Assembly (NCBI GenBank): GCA_026874595.1
Contig: JAPPUL010000071.1
Coordinates: forward strand, 1-64,000
Length of the DNA stretch: 64,000 nt
Source: Sipunculus nudus
Taxonomy: Eukaryota; Annelida; Sipuncula; Golfingiida; Sipunculidae
Direction: 5' to 3'
Position numbers and translations under genes: made by a program. The notes beneath the pieces were generated by a model. That model did not search any database, was not told where the DNA came from, and was given only the letters and a program-made list of their open reading frames with translations. Below, in pieces: positions 44,360 to 52,576 of this stretch; position 1 is the stretch's first letter, and each line of letters starts with the position of its first letter.

Positions 44360-44674
44360 ATGGAATTACTACAAATGCTAATGGTATTCATACTGGCAAT
44401 ATTCGTCGGTTTTGAGATAATAACAAAGGTGCCACCTCTTTTGCACACACCATTAATGTCAGGGTCTAACGCTATATCCGGAATAACAATAGTAGGAGCG
44501 ATACTTGCATGCGGTATAAGCATAACAGATCAAGCCGCTGATATAACCGTAATTGGGAATTATACGTTATCACATATATTAGGATTTCTTGCACTTAGCC
44601 TTGCAACCATAAACGTAATAGGAGGCTTTATGGTAACGCATAGAATGCTTGCAAAATTCAAGAGGAAGGACTAA
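44360..44674 (+). CDS. pntAB: Transhydrogenase subunit alpha 2 (membrane part of alpha)
   Basis: 104 residues with three membrane helices: about 5-24 (LLQMLMVFILAIFVGFEII), 34-53 (PLMSGSNAISGITIVGAILA) and 68-90 (LSHILGFLALSLATINVIGGF). The stretch LLHTPLMSGSNAISGI is the conserved region of this subunit. Known role: part of the proton channel together with PntB. 3 bp before pntB, so the three subunits form one operon. Confidence 0.93.
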   Translation: MELLQMLMVFILAIFVGFEIITKVPPLLHTPLMSGSNAISGITIVGAILACGISITDQAADITVIGNYTLSHILGFLALSLATINVIGGFMVTHRMLAKFKRKD

Positions 44675-44676
44675 TC

Positions 44677-46092
44677 ATGGAAGCTCAAAACCTAGACATA
44701 ATAATAAATATAGGCTATATGCTTGCGGCAATATTATTCATATTTGGCCTTAAGGGGCTAACACATCCTCGGACTGCAGTAAGAGGTAATTTATTAGGCT
44801 CTATGGGGATGTTTGTAGCAGTGCTTGCAACCCTTGCAGATAACGACGTTATTATATCACAGACTTGGGAACTGATGCTTGGAGGAATAGTGATTGGCGG
44901 GCTTATAGGCTCATTCTTAGCAGTAAAGATAAAGATGACAGCGATGCCGGAGCTTGTTGCATTATTAAATGGTTCTGGCGGGCTTGCTTCTGTATTGGTA
45001 GCGGGCGCGGCTTTGGTACAGGCGGTATCGGCGGGGCAGGGGGATGATTATCAAATAACTATATCAACTACAGCATCAGGATTAATAGGGTCAATAACAT
45101 TTTTTGGCAGTCTAATTGCCTTTGGCAAGTTATATGGGCTTAAGTTCATACCTGATAAAGCAGTGCGCTATCCTGGTGAGCAGATAGTAAAAGTTGCGCT
45201 TCTTTTGATAGCGATTGTACTTGGGTGGCTTTTGGTAATGAATCCTTCTAATATGAGTTATTATTGGCAATTAATAATAGTTGGGTCTTTACTTGGAATA
45301 CTTCTTGTCATAGCGATAGGGGGAGCTGACATGCCTGTTGTTATCGCTTTACTAAACTCCTATTCAGGGATAGCAGCGGCGGCAACTGGTTTTGTGTTAT
45401 CTAATAATGTATTAATTGTTGCAGGTTCGCTTGTTGGAGCGTCTGGGATAATACTAACAAAGCTAATGTGCGAGGCAATGAATCGTTCACTTACAAATGT
45501 ATTATTTGGCGGTTTTGGAGCAGTAGCCGAGGGCTTATCAGCGGATGAAGTATATGGCGGTAAGATAAAATCGATAACAGCAGACGACATCGCAATATAT
45601 CTTGACACAGCTCAAAGTGTTTGTGTAATACCTGGATATGGTATGGCAGTGGGACAGGCACAGCACGCGGTAAAGGAACTTTCGAACTTGCTTGAATCAC
45701 AAGGTAAGGAAGTAAATTTTGCAATACACCCTGTGGCGGGACGGATGCCTGGGCATATGAATGTATTACTTGCTGAGGTTGATGTGCCTTACGAACAACT
45801 TGTTGAGATGGATGATATAAATCCGACGATGGGTCAAGTTGATGTTGCAATAGTGCTTGGAGCAAACGATGTTGTGAACCCTGAGGCAAGGAATCCGGGT
45901 AGTGCGATAGCTGGGATGCCAATTATAAACGTAGATCTTGCAAAAACGGTAATAGTCGTAAAGCGGAGTTTGAGTCCTGGATTTGCAGGGATACCAAACC
46001 CTCTATTTGCGCTTGACAATGCATATATGTTCTTTGCAGATGGGAAGGATGCGATGTTAAGCTTAGTTAGTGCTATAAAAGAGCTTGGATAG
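44677..46092 (+). CDS. pntB: Transhydrogenase subunit beta
   Basis: 471 residues. An N-terminal membrane domain of about eight or nine helices (conserved LLNGSGGLASVLVAGAAL, MPVVIALLNSYSGIAAAATGF) and a C-terminal NADP(H)-binding domain from about 290. That domain has VIPGYGMAVGQAQHAVKEL, AIHPVAGRMPGHMNVLLAEV, LGANDVVNPEA and a serine-rich KRSLSPGFAG end. Known role: binds NADP(H) and forms the proton path. Followed after 11 bp by glgP. Confidence 0.95.
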   Translation: MEAQNLDIIINIGYMLAAILFIFGLKGLTHPRTAVRGNLLGSMGMFVAVLATLADNDVIISQTWELMLGGIVIGGLIGSFLAVKIKMTAMPELVALLNGSGGLASVLVAGAALVQAVSAGQGDDYQITISTTASGLIGSITFFGSLIAFGKLYGLKFIPDKAVRYPGEQIVKVALLLIAIVLGWLLVMNPSNMSYYWQLIIVGSLLGILLVIAIGGADMPVVIALLNSYSGIAAAATGFVLSNNVLIVAGSLVGASGIILTKLMCEAMNRSLTNVLFGGFGAVAEGLSADEVYGGKIKSITADDIAIYLDTAQSVCVIPGYGMAVGQAQHAVKELSNLLESQGKEVNFAIHPVAGRMPGHMNVLLAEVDVPYEQLVEMDDINPTMGQVDVAIVLGANDVVNPEARNPGSAIAGMPIINVDLAKTVIVVKRSLSPGFAGIPNPLFALDNAYMFFADGKDAMLSLVSAIKELG

Positions 46093-46103
46093 AGTAATAT
46101 GCT

Positions 46104-48662
46104 ATGAGCAGGATAAAGAAATTCCAGGTAATACCGAGTGTGCCAGATAAACTTAATTCGCTTATGAAGATATCTTATAATATCTGGTGGACCTGGAATC
46201 CTCGTGCAATAGACTTGCTGCGCTCAATGGATTTAAACATATGGGAAAAGCAAGCTCATAATCCGATAGGCTGTCTTGGGGAGGTATCTGCTGAGAGGTA
46301 TCGTGAACTTGAGAATTCAGAGACATTTTGTTCTAACATGGACTTGGTAGAAGTTGAGCTTGATTGGCATTTATACCGAGCAAAATGGTTTGATCAAACA
46401 CATGGTAAGAATACAGAAGGACTTACAGTTGCTTACTTTTCAGCAGAATACGGTCTACATGAGTCAATACCCCTGTACTCAGGCGGGCTTGGTATTTTAT
46501 CAGGCGACCATATTAAGTCAGCAGATGAGCTTGGGATACCGCTTGTCGGAGTTGGGCTTGCATACAAACATGGCTATTTCAGTCAACTTTTGAATGCAGA
46601 TGGATGGCAGCAGGAGGTATATAATCCGAATGACTTTCATAATATGCCGACTACAGAAGAGAAGATAGATAATAAGAATCTGGTAGTGGAAGTTGAGCTA
46701 CCGGGTCGGATAGTCTATGCAAAAGTGTGGAAACTACAAGTTGGTAATATACCGTTATATTTACTTGATACAAATATAGAACTAAATAAATCGCTATCAG
46801 ACAGACACATAACCTCCCAATTATATGGAGGAGACACAAGAACACGAATAGAGCAAGAAATAGTACTTGGAGTTGGAGGCTATAAAACACTTGATCGGCT
46901 TGGCATACGTGCAACAGCCTATCATATGAATGAGGGGCACTCTGCGTTTTTAATTCTTGAACGTATAAAGAGATTGCGAGAAAAGTATAACCTAACATTT
47001 AATGAGGCCTGCGAAGTGGTAACCTCATCTAGTATATTCACAACCCACACACCGGTTGCAGCAGGACTTGATAAATTTCCTCTTGAGCTAATCGATGAGT
47101 ACTTTTCAAACTATTATGAAAAGCTTGGCATTAAGCGGGATGAATTTATTAACTTAGGCCGGGACAAAGAAGATGAGAATAAGTTTGCAATGGCAAATCT
47201 TGCAATATCGATGTCAAGCCAAATAAACGGAGTTAGTAAACTACATAAGGAAGTATCAAAGAAGATGTGGGCAACTAGATGGAAGGACATACCATTTGAT
47301 GAGATTCCGATAATCTCGATAACTAACGGAATACATACGAGGACGTGGTTATCTGACGAGATGACACGGCTATTTGAAAGATATTTAGGGCCATTATGGC
47401 TTGAGGACCCTGTAAATACAAAGATATGGGAGCGTGTTGATACTATCCCTATGACAGAGTTATGGCGAAGTCAGCTAAGGCTTAAAGAACGCTTAATTGC
47501 CTTTGCACGGGAGAAACTAAAAGAAGAATTAAAACGAGTTGGAGCACCACAATTCAGCATAACAGAAGCAGATGAAATACTTGATCCTGAGGCACTGACA
47601 ATATGTTTTGCACGTCGTTTTGCAACGTATAAAAGAGCGCATTTAATATTTAAAGACGCACAAAGGCTTGCACGCATACTAAACAACAAAGACTATCCTG
47701 TACAAATAATATTTGCAGGCAAAGCCCATCCGAAAGATAACGAAGGGAAAGAATACATAAAAAAGATTAATCATTACTTACGGGAAGAGCGTTTCAAGAA
47801 GAAGATAGCCTTTATAGAGGATTACGGGATAACGATAGGAAGCTACATGGTGCAAGGGGCTGATATATGGCTTAACAATCCGCGGCGGCCATTAGAAGCG
47901 AGCGGGACAAGTGGTATGAAGGCGGCAGCTAATGGCGGACTTAATTTAAGCATATTGGATGGGTGGTGGTGCGAGGGCTATAATGGAAAGAATGGCTGGG
48001 CGATAGGAGGGGGAGAAGTGTATGACGATTTAGAATACCAAGATACAGTAGAAAGCAATGCCCTTTATGATTTACTTGAAGAAGAGATAATACCCTTATA
48101 CTACACAAGGGGGTCTGATGGTTTGCCACGTGGTTGGATCTATAAGATGAAAGAATCAATAAAGACCCTATCACCGATATTCAATTCAAACCGTATGCTA
48201 AAAGAATATACAGAAAAGCTTTATATAAATGCGCATAATGGGTATAAGACGTTCACAAAGGACAATTTCAAGGTCGCCAAAGAAACTAGTGCATGGAAAG
48301 AGAAGATAAAAAAAGAGTGGTCGAATTTAAGCGTTAATGAGGTGGTATTTGAGGATAACAAGCCATTTAAGATGGGAAAAGAGATTCCTGTTAGCGCAAA
48401 GATAAACTTAGGCAATCTAACACCCGAAGATGTAAAGGTAGAGATATATTATGGAAAGCTAGATAGAGAAGGAAATCTTTCACAGGGGGAAGCTATTAAG
48501 ATGAGTTGTGATAGTGTGAAAAAGGGGCAAGAGTATATATACAGTGGAGATATAGAATGTAAGTACTCAGGCGAAAACGGTTTTTCTATTCGGATATTAC
48601 CTTACAACCGACATACAGAAAATATATTCACACTAGCGCTTATACACTGGGTGAGCTTTTAA
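46104..48662 (+). CDS. glgP: Alpha-glucan (glycogen/maltodextrin) phosphorylase
   Basis: 852 residues, GT35 of the branch with an N-terminal DUF3417-like part (SRIKKFQVIPSVPDKLNSLMKISYNIWWTWNP). Later: AYFSAEYGLHESIPLYSGGLGILSGDHIKSADELG, FTTHTPVAAGLDKFP, TNGIHTRTW, and the pyridoxal-phosphate/glucan core GTSGMKAAANGGLNLSILDGWW. An additional C-terminal domain of about 100 residues looks like a beta-rich glucan-binding part. Known reaction: phosphorolysis of alpha-1,4-glucan to glucose 1-phosphate. It follows pntB by 11 bp, so carbon-store breakdown and NADPH balance may be co-expressed. Confidence 0.94.
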   Translation: MSRIKKFQVIPSVPDKLNSLMKISYNIWWTWNPRAIDLLRSMDLNIWEKQAHNPIGCLGEVSAERYRELENSETFCSNMDLVEVELDWHLYRAKWFDQTHGKNTEGLTVAYFSAEYGLHESIPLYSGGLGILSGDHIKSADELGIPLVGVGLAYKHGYFSQLLNADGWQQEVYNPNDFHNMPTTEEKIDNKNLVVEVELPGRIVYAKVWKLQVGNIPLYLLDTNIELNKSLSDRHITSQLYGGDTRTRIEQEIVLGVGGYKTLDRLGIRATAYHMNEGHSAFLILERIKRLREKYNLTFNEACEVVTSSSIFTTHTPVAAGLDKFPLELIDEYFSNYYEKLGIKRDEFINLGRDKEDENKFAMANLAISMSSQINGVSKLHKEVSKKMWATRWKDIPFDEIPIISITNGIHTRTWLSDEMTRLFERYLGPLWLEDPVNTKIWERVDTIPMTELWRSQLRLKERLIAFAREKLKEELKRVGAPQFSITEADEILDPEALTICFARRFATYKRAHLIFKDAQRLARILNNKDYPVQIIFAGKAHPKDNEGKEYIKKINHYLREERFKKKIAFIEDYGITIGSYMVQGADIWLNNPRRPLEASGTSGMKAAANGGLNLSILDGWWCEGYNGKNGWAIGGGEVYDDLEYQDTVESNALYDLLEEEIIPLYYTRGSDGLPRGWIYKMKESIKTLSPIFNSNRMLKEYTEKLYINAHNGYKTFTKDNFKVAKETSAWKEKIKKEWSNLSVNEVVFEDNKPFKMGKEIPVSAKINLGNLTPEDVKVEIYYGKLDREGNLSQGEAIKMSCDSVKKGQEYIYSGDIECKYSGENGFSIRILPYNRHTENIFTLALIHWVSF

Positions 48663-48728
48663 TTTAAAAAAAAACTTAATATAAGGCTATATATAAAAAC
48701 CATCTTGTAGCTAAAACATTTATACATA

Positions 48729-50396
48729 ATGAAGATATCAACTTTGCTTGATGATTATGAATATTTAGCTAAACGATGGCGTTTGTTTGGAAATTATAAA
48801 AAACAAAGTTCCACACTAAGATTAAAGCAGCTTACAATAAAATATAAATACAATAGAACTTATAAAATAGAATTTAACGATAAAATAAACTATGTGTCTA
48901 AAGATCAGATATATATTCTAAGATGCATTCTAACAGGCAAAATACACTCTCTACCAAAAGATCAAATAGAAGAGCTTATTCTAGACCTTAGTATAGATGA
49001 AAGGCTTTACAAGATTAATTTAACGCTTGGAAAAACAACAACTTGTATAATATCCGATGCAGCACAAAATGAAACCTCAAAATCTAAAACATTAAAAGAA
49101 ATCAAAGTATCGCTAAATAGATTCTTCGAAAAGGAACTACATCTTCCATATATAAAGCGTACAAACCTAAAGAAGGGTCAAAAAACATCAAATCCTATAA
49201 CCTTTGCAACATATTTTAACTTCTGTATACTAAATCCTGAAACGACTTATCAAAAAGTTTTTTTATCTATGCAAAGCAATCTTTGGCGAAAACGTGTTTT
49301 ACAAATTCTGCTTGGCCTTCACGGAATCCCCATAATAACATTTTTTACTGAAGAGCTTACCCTAAACAATTATAACCAAAAGCTTATAAAGAAAATAAAA
49401 CAAACCCTAGAACTTGAAATAAAAAAGACAGAGGATAAAAGTAATTGGCAGAAGACCCTACTAAAGCTATTTGAGCAAGAGAATAGTCTTAAAAAAGAAA
49501 AGCAAAATATTGAGGATATGTATTCCGTAAGAAAAACAAAAGACTTTAAATCAGAAAAAGAAAAAACCTTAAATAACAATATAAATAAAGTCCAAGAAAG
49601 ATTACAAAATTATAAGACTAAAGAACTTCTAATTCTTAATAATATCAAGGTACACGGGGCATCGTTTAGCAAGAGGAGATTAAGAACACCGTATAACAGC
49701 CGTAGTCAGCATACATTTTCTATTCCTGAGTCTTTAAATGAAACTAACAAAGAAAAAATAAATACCTTAATTGGTGAATATTATCTTAATCTAAGTCATA
49801 TAGAAATCACCGAGCAGGACCTAAAGGGTCTTAAAAATGACTTAGATAAAGAACTTGCAGATATAAAATTAAATGAAGCTATGAATAGTAGTGTAATTGA
49901 TGCTGAAATTCATGATATAGGAATAAAGATAAATAATATAATTGCTGATGAGGGTATTAGTCTGGATAAAGAAGTTATGGAAAACCAGCTATTGTTACGC
50001 GATCTAAATGCTGAAGAAAGCCTTATAGAAAAGATATTAACATCCTTGCGGATAAAATACAAAGATATACATACAAGTATACTAAAAGAATTTCTTGAAT
50101 CTTTGACAAGCGACTTAGCAAAAGATTTGCCGACTCTTCGCACTGTCACTCTAAATAGAGACTACACATTAAATCTAATCACCAAAGAAACTAAATTACA
50201 TCTACGTGCCCTAAAAGATAATGCTAAACTAAATTTTACTAAAAGTTTTTATAAAACACTAATAAACTTTAGTTCTAATAAAGGAACGCATCCCAAAATA
50301 CTCTTAATTGAACAAGGCAAATTTTTGGGCAAAGACTATTTAAAGAATTACACTAATACTCAAATATTTACTGCAACTGACTCTGTCAAGGAATAA
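48729..50396 (+). CDS. Unknown coiled-coil protein resembling a degenerate SMC/RecF-type ATPase
   Basis: 555 residues, no signal peptide or membrane helix. The N-terminal strand-loop pattern LRLKQLTIKYKYNR...EFNDKINYVSKDQIYILRCILTG follows the start of SMC/RecF-like ATPases (strand, 'I.F...IN.I', then the P-loop helix), but the GxxGxGK[ST] P-loop is replaced by SKDQIY. The middle (about 200-480) is long helical coiled coil, rich in K/E. Near the C-terminus LRALKDNAKLNFTKSFYKTL sits where an ABC signature helix would be, and PKILLIEQG resembles a Walker B strand without aspartate-glutamate. So a pseudo-ATPase or scaffold is possible; family not recognised. Neighbours glgP (66 bp upstream) and a convergent CoA-binding gene give no hint. 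Confidence 0.55.
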   Translation: MKISTLLDDYEYLAKRWRLFGNYKKQSSTLRLKQLTIKYKYNRTYKIEFNDKINYVSKDQIYILRCILTGKIHSLPKDQIEELILDLSIDERLYKINLTLGKTTTCIISDAAQNETSKSKTLKEIKVSLNRFFEKELHLPYIKRTNLKKGQKTSNPITFATYFNFCILNPETTYQKVFLSMQSNLWRKRVLQILLGLHGIPIITFFTEELTLNNYNQKLIKKIKQTLELEIKKTEDKSNWQKTLLKLFEQENSLKKEKQNIEDMYSVRKTKDFKSEKEKTLNNNINKVQERLQNYKTKELLILNNIKVHGASFSKRRLRTPYNSRSQHTFSIPESLNETNKEKINTLIGEYYLNLSHIEITEQDLKGLKNDLDKELADIKLNEAMNSSVIDAEIHDIGIKINNIIADEGISLDKEVMENQLLLRDLNAEESLIEKILTSLRIKYKDIHTSILKEFLESLTSDLAKDLPTLRTVTLNRDYTLNLITKETKLHLRALKDNAKLNFTKSFYKTLINFSSNKGTHPKILLIEQGKFLGKDYLKNYTNTQIFTATDSVKE

Positions 50397-50451
50397 AATA
50401 TGGCAAAAAAAGTGAACTTATATAAAAGGTGAACTTATACAAATTCGGCTA

Positions 50452-50835
50452 TTATTGGTTTGGGCCAAGCATTACACAAACATCATGAACAAAGTCAATA
50501 CCATTGTCCTTACAATAATTAATTGCCTCCTGCGACGATGCTCCCGGCTGCATCCATACTCTATTAAGACCAAGCTCCTTACACTCCACAACCACCTTCT
50601 CTGTAACAGACGGCGGTACCACGATATCGACTACATCAACTTTGCACGGCAAATCGCTCAAAGTTTTATATACTTTGTCTCCATCCAGTTCCTTTATCGC
50701 TGGATGTATTGCATACACTTCCTTCCCAAGACCCTTTAGGTGTTTATATATCTTATATCCAAACTTATCTTCTCGATTAGTAGCTCCTACAACCGCAAAT
50801 ACTTTCTCTTCTAAAAAATCTTCTAACTTGTTCAT
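50452..50835 (-). CDS. CoA-binding domain protein (YccU-like)
   Basis: 127 residues. Rossmann-type CoA-binding fold: FAVVGATNREDKFGYKIYKHL at the N-terminus, VYAIHPAIKELDG, VDVVDIVVPPSVTEKVV, RVWMQPGASSQEAI and a C-terminal VHDVCVML. These small proteins bind coenzyme A; the cellular role is not well defined. It is the last gene of the minus-strand series dprA-topA-xerC-trxA, 191 bp after trxA. The convergent unknown gene ends 55 bp away. Confidence 0.88.
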   Translation of the reverse strand: MNKLEDFLEEKVFAVVGATNREDKFGYKIYKHLKGLGKEVYAIHPAIKELDGDKVYKTLSDLPCKVDVVDIVVPPSVTEKVVVECKELGLNRVWMQPGASSQEAINYCKDNGIDFVHDVCVMLGPNQ

Positions 50836-51026
50836 AAAACCCTCCTATTAACACTCAGCTCTCATTAAACTCTCATAGCCTTTTACCTAGTTTTACAAAA
50901 ATCACTCCTCTTAATTCTATAAACTACTCTCATCCCTACTTTACCACCACAAGACATACACAATCTCATGCTACATCTTTTAAGCAAGAACAATATGAGT
51001 TTATTTTATATTTAAATGGTTCTTTA

Positions 51027-51344
51027 TTAATTGCTTGATAACTTTTTGACTAGTACTTCCTCACCCTGCACTCCTACCATCTGTTCTACCACTTCTCCCG
51101 ATTTAAATAGTATTAAGGTTGGTATTGACATTATTCTATATTTTTGGGCTATGCCTGTGTTTTCATCCGTGTTTAGTTTAACTATTTTTGCTTTGTCTCC
51201 TATCTTATCTGCCACGGTCTCAAGCACCGGCGCTTGCATTCGGCAGGGCATACACCATGGTGCCCAAAAATCTACCAGAACAGGTACTCCTGAATCTAAT
51301 ACTTCTTGCTGAAAATTACTATCTGTTACTTCCTTTACTCCCAT
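51027..51344 (-). CDS. trxA: Thioredoxin with WCMPC active site
   Basis: 105 residues, full thioredoxin fold: VLVDFWAPWCMPCRMQAPVLE with both redox cysteines, cis-proline in SIPTLILFKSGEVVEQMVG, KLNTDEN in the middle. The active site is CMPC instead of the usual CGPC, which in this family alters redox potential. Cytoplasmic, no signal peptide. Known role: dithiol reduction of target proteins. It lies between xerC and the CoA-binding gene on the same strand. Confidence 0.92.
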   Translation of the reverse strand: MGVKEVTDSNFQQEVLDSGVPVLVDFWAPWCMPCRMQAPVLETVADKIGDKAKIVKLNTDENTGIAQKYRIMSIPTLILFKSGEVVEQMVGVQGEEVLVKKLSSN

Positions 51345-51458
51345 ATCTATCTTTGCCCTCCTATTTCAATGTTTTATAACCAGTTTAGACTTCCATTATT
51401 TTTTATATACAAAGCTAATCAAAACTACTCCTTTGTCAAGCAATTTAGATATCAGGAT

Positions 51459-52478
51459 TTAACCATGTGGATGATAGCATCTATACCGCTCCTTTAACTT
51501 CTCTTTTGTTATATGTGTATACTTTTCTGTTGACGACAACGACTTATGCCCCAAAAGCTCCTGCACTACCCTAAGATCTGCTCCTCTGGCAAGTATATGA
51601 CTTGCATAACTATGTCTTAGTGCATGCGGATATAAGTTCTTCCCTATCTTTTGTTTATTACCCAAATCCTTTAATAACATCCAAACATAATGTGCACTAA
51701 CCTTTTTGCCATTAGACTTTATAAAAAAATAAGCACTTTTATCATTTTTATCATTTTTACCACTTTTATCATTTTTACCACTTTTACCACTTTTACCATC
51801 AACTGCTTTAGTATCAAAATACAATCTTTTACGGCGGCTTGCATAACTTCTTAATAACTCTACCGTCTGCTCTCCTATGAATATTACTCGCTCATGACCG
51901 CCCTTCCCCCGCAGCAATACCTCCCCTCTCTCATAGCTAAACCATTCTGTCTCAAGATTTACAAGCTCTGATACCCGCATCCCGCTTACATACAATAATT
52001 CAATTATCGCACGCTCCAAAAGCCCTTTATAACTTCTCACATCAAGACCGCTCAATAGCTCCTTAACTTCATTTTCATACAAAAACACCGGCAGCTTCTT
52101 CCTAAGTTTTGGTCCCTTTAGCATTACCAGCGCATCCCTCATCAATATCCCCTCTCGTTCAAGATGTTTTATAAACCCTTTTACGCTTGAGAGCTTCCGT
52201 CTTATTGTACTATTGCTATATCTTTTTATCTCAGACAGGTAAAGTATATACTCTCGTATATCATCTCGACTTATACTTTTTAGCTCTACTTCTCCTGCCC
52301 TTAAATAGGTTATGAAATCTCTTAGATCTATTTTATAGTTTTTTATTGTGTTTTCTGAACTGCCACTACCATAAAGACCCTGCATATATAAATAAAGAGC
52401 CTCCTCATATCCACCTTCTAAATTAGATGTCTTCCTTCCCTCTTTTACAATTCCATTTGTCCGTTTGTCAAAATCCAT
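51459..52478 (-). CDS. xerC: Tyrosine recombinase, XerC/XerD type
   Basis: 339 residues. N-terminal SAM-like DNA-binding domain (about 25-120) and catalytic domain with the expected residues: Arg in SGMRVSELVNL, Lys in GKGGHERVIF, His-Arg in HALRHSYASH, His in LGHKSLSS, and nucleophile Tyr in TEKYTHI. Family role: resolves chromosome dimers at dif. Context dprA-topA-xerC matches that order in other bacteria and favours XerC over a phage integrase. A low-complexity insertion of S/G/K/N/D (about residues 223-245, from 9-bp DNA repeats) separates two catalytic blocks. The leader consists of 16-bp tandem repeats. Confidence 0.9.
   Translation of the reverse strand: MDFDKRTNGIVKEGRKTSNLEGGYEEALYLYMQGLYGSGSSENTIKNYKIDLRDFITYLRAGEVELKSISRDDIREYILYLSEIKRYSNSTIRRKLSSVKGFIKHLEREGILMRDALVMLKGPKLRKKLPVFLYENEVKELLSGLDVRSYKGLLERAIIELLYVSGMRVSELVNLETEWFSYERGEVLLRGKGGHERVIFIGEQTVELLRSYASRRKRLYFDTKAVDGKSGKSGKNDKSGKNDKNDKSAYFFIKSNGKKVSAHYVWMLLKDLGNKQKIGKNLYPHALRHSYASHILARGADLRVVQELLGHKSLSSTEKYTHITKEKLKERYRCYHPHG
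51734..51798 (-). repeat. 9-bp imperfect tandem repeats inside xerC
   Basis: About seven 9-bp units of cttttacca and tttttatca type (plus strand), encoding S/N-G/D-K triplets in the protein. Frame is kept. Confidence 0.8.
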
Positions 52479-52479
52479 T

Positions 52480-52543
52480 CTCTTTTACAAAACCTCTCTT
52501 TTACAAAACCTCTCTTTTACAAAACCTCTCTTTTACAAGATCA
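52480..52543 (-). repeat. Four 16-bp tandem units forming the xerC leader
   Basis: Plus-strand units begin at 52480, 52496, 52512 and 52528 (ctcttttacaaaacct type; the last is altered), with two degenerate copies beyond. On the minus strand each reads as a gtaaaagagagg-like purine-rich stretch resembling a ribosome site; the last copy ends 1 bp before the xerC ATG. They fill most of the 98-bp topA-xerC spacer. Confidence 0.85.
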
Positions 52544-52576
52544 CCCCTCTTTTACCCCCCCTTTTACAAAATCCCT

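Noticed and set aside
51459-52478. XerC-type gene as a phage or island integrase
   Set aside because: Gene order dprA-topA-xerC matches the chromosomal Xer locus, and no att sites, phage genes or tRNA are nearby.
52480-52575. Regularly spaced 16-bp repeats, CRISPR-like at first glance
   Set aside because: Direct tandem units with no spacers, each only 16 bp, no cas genes nearby; they are a simple tandem repeat leader.
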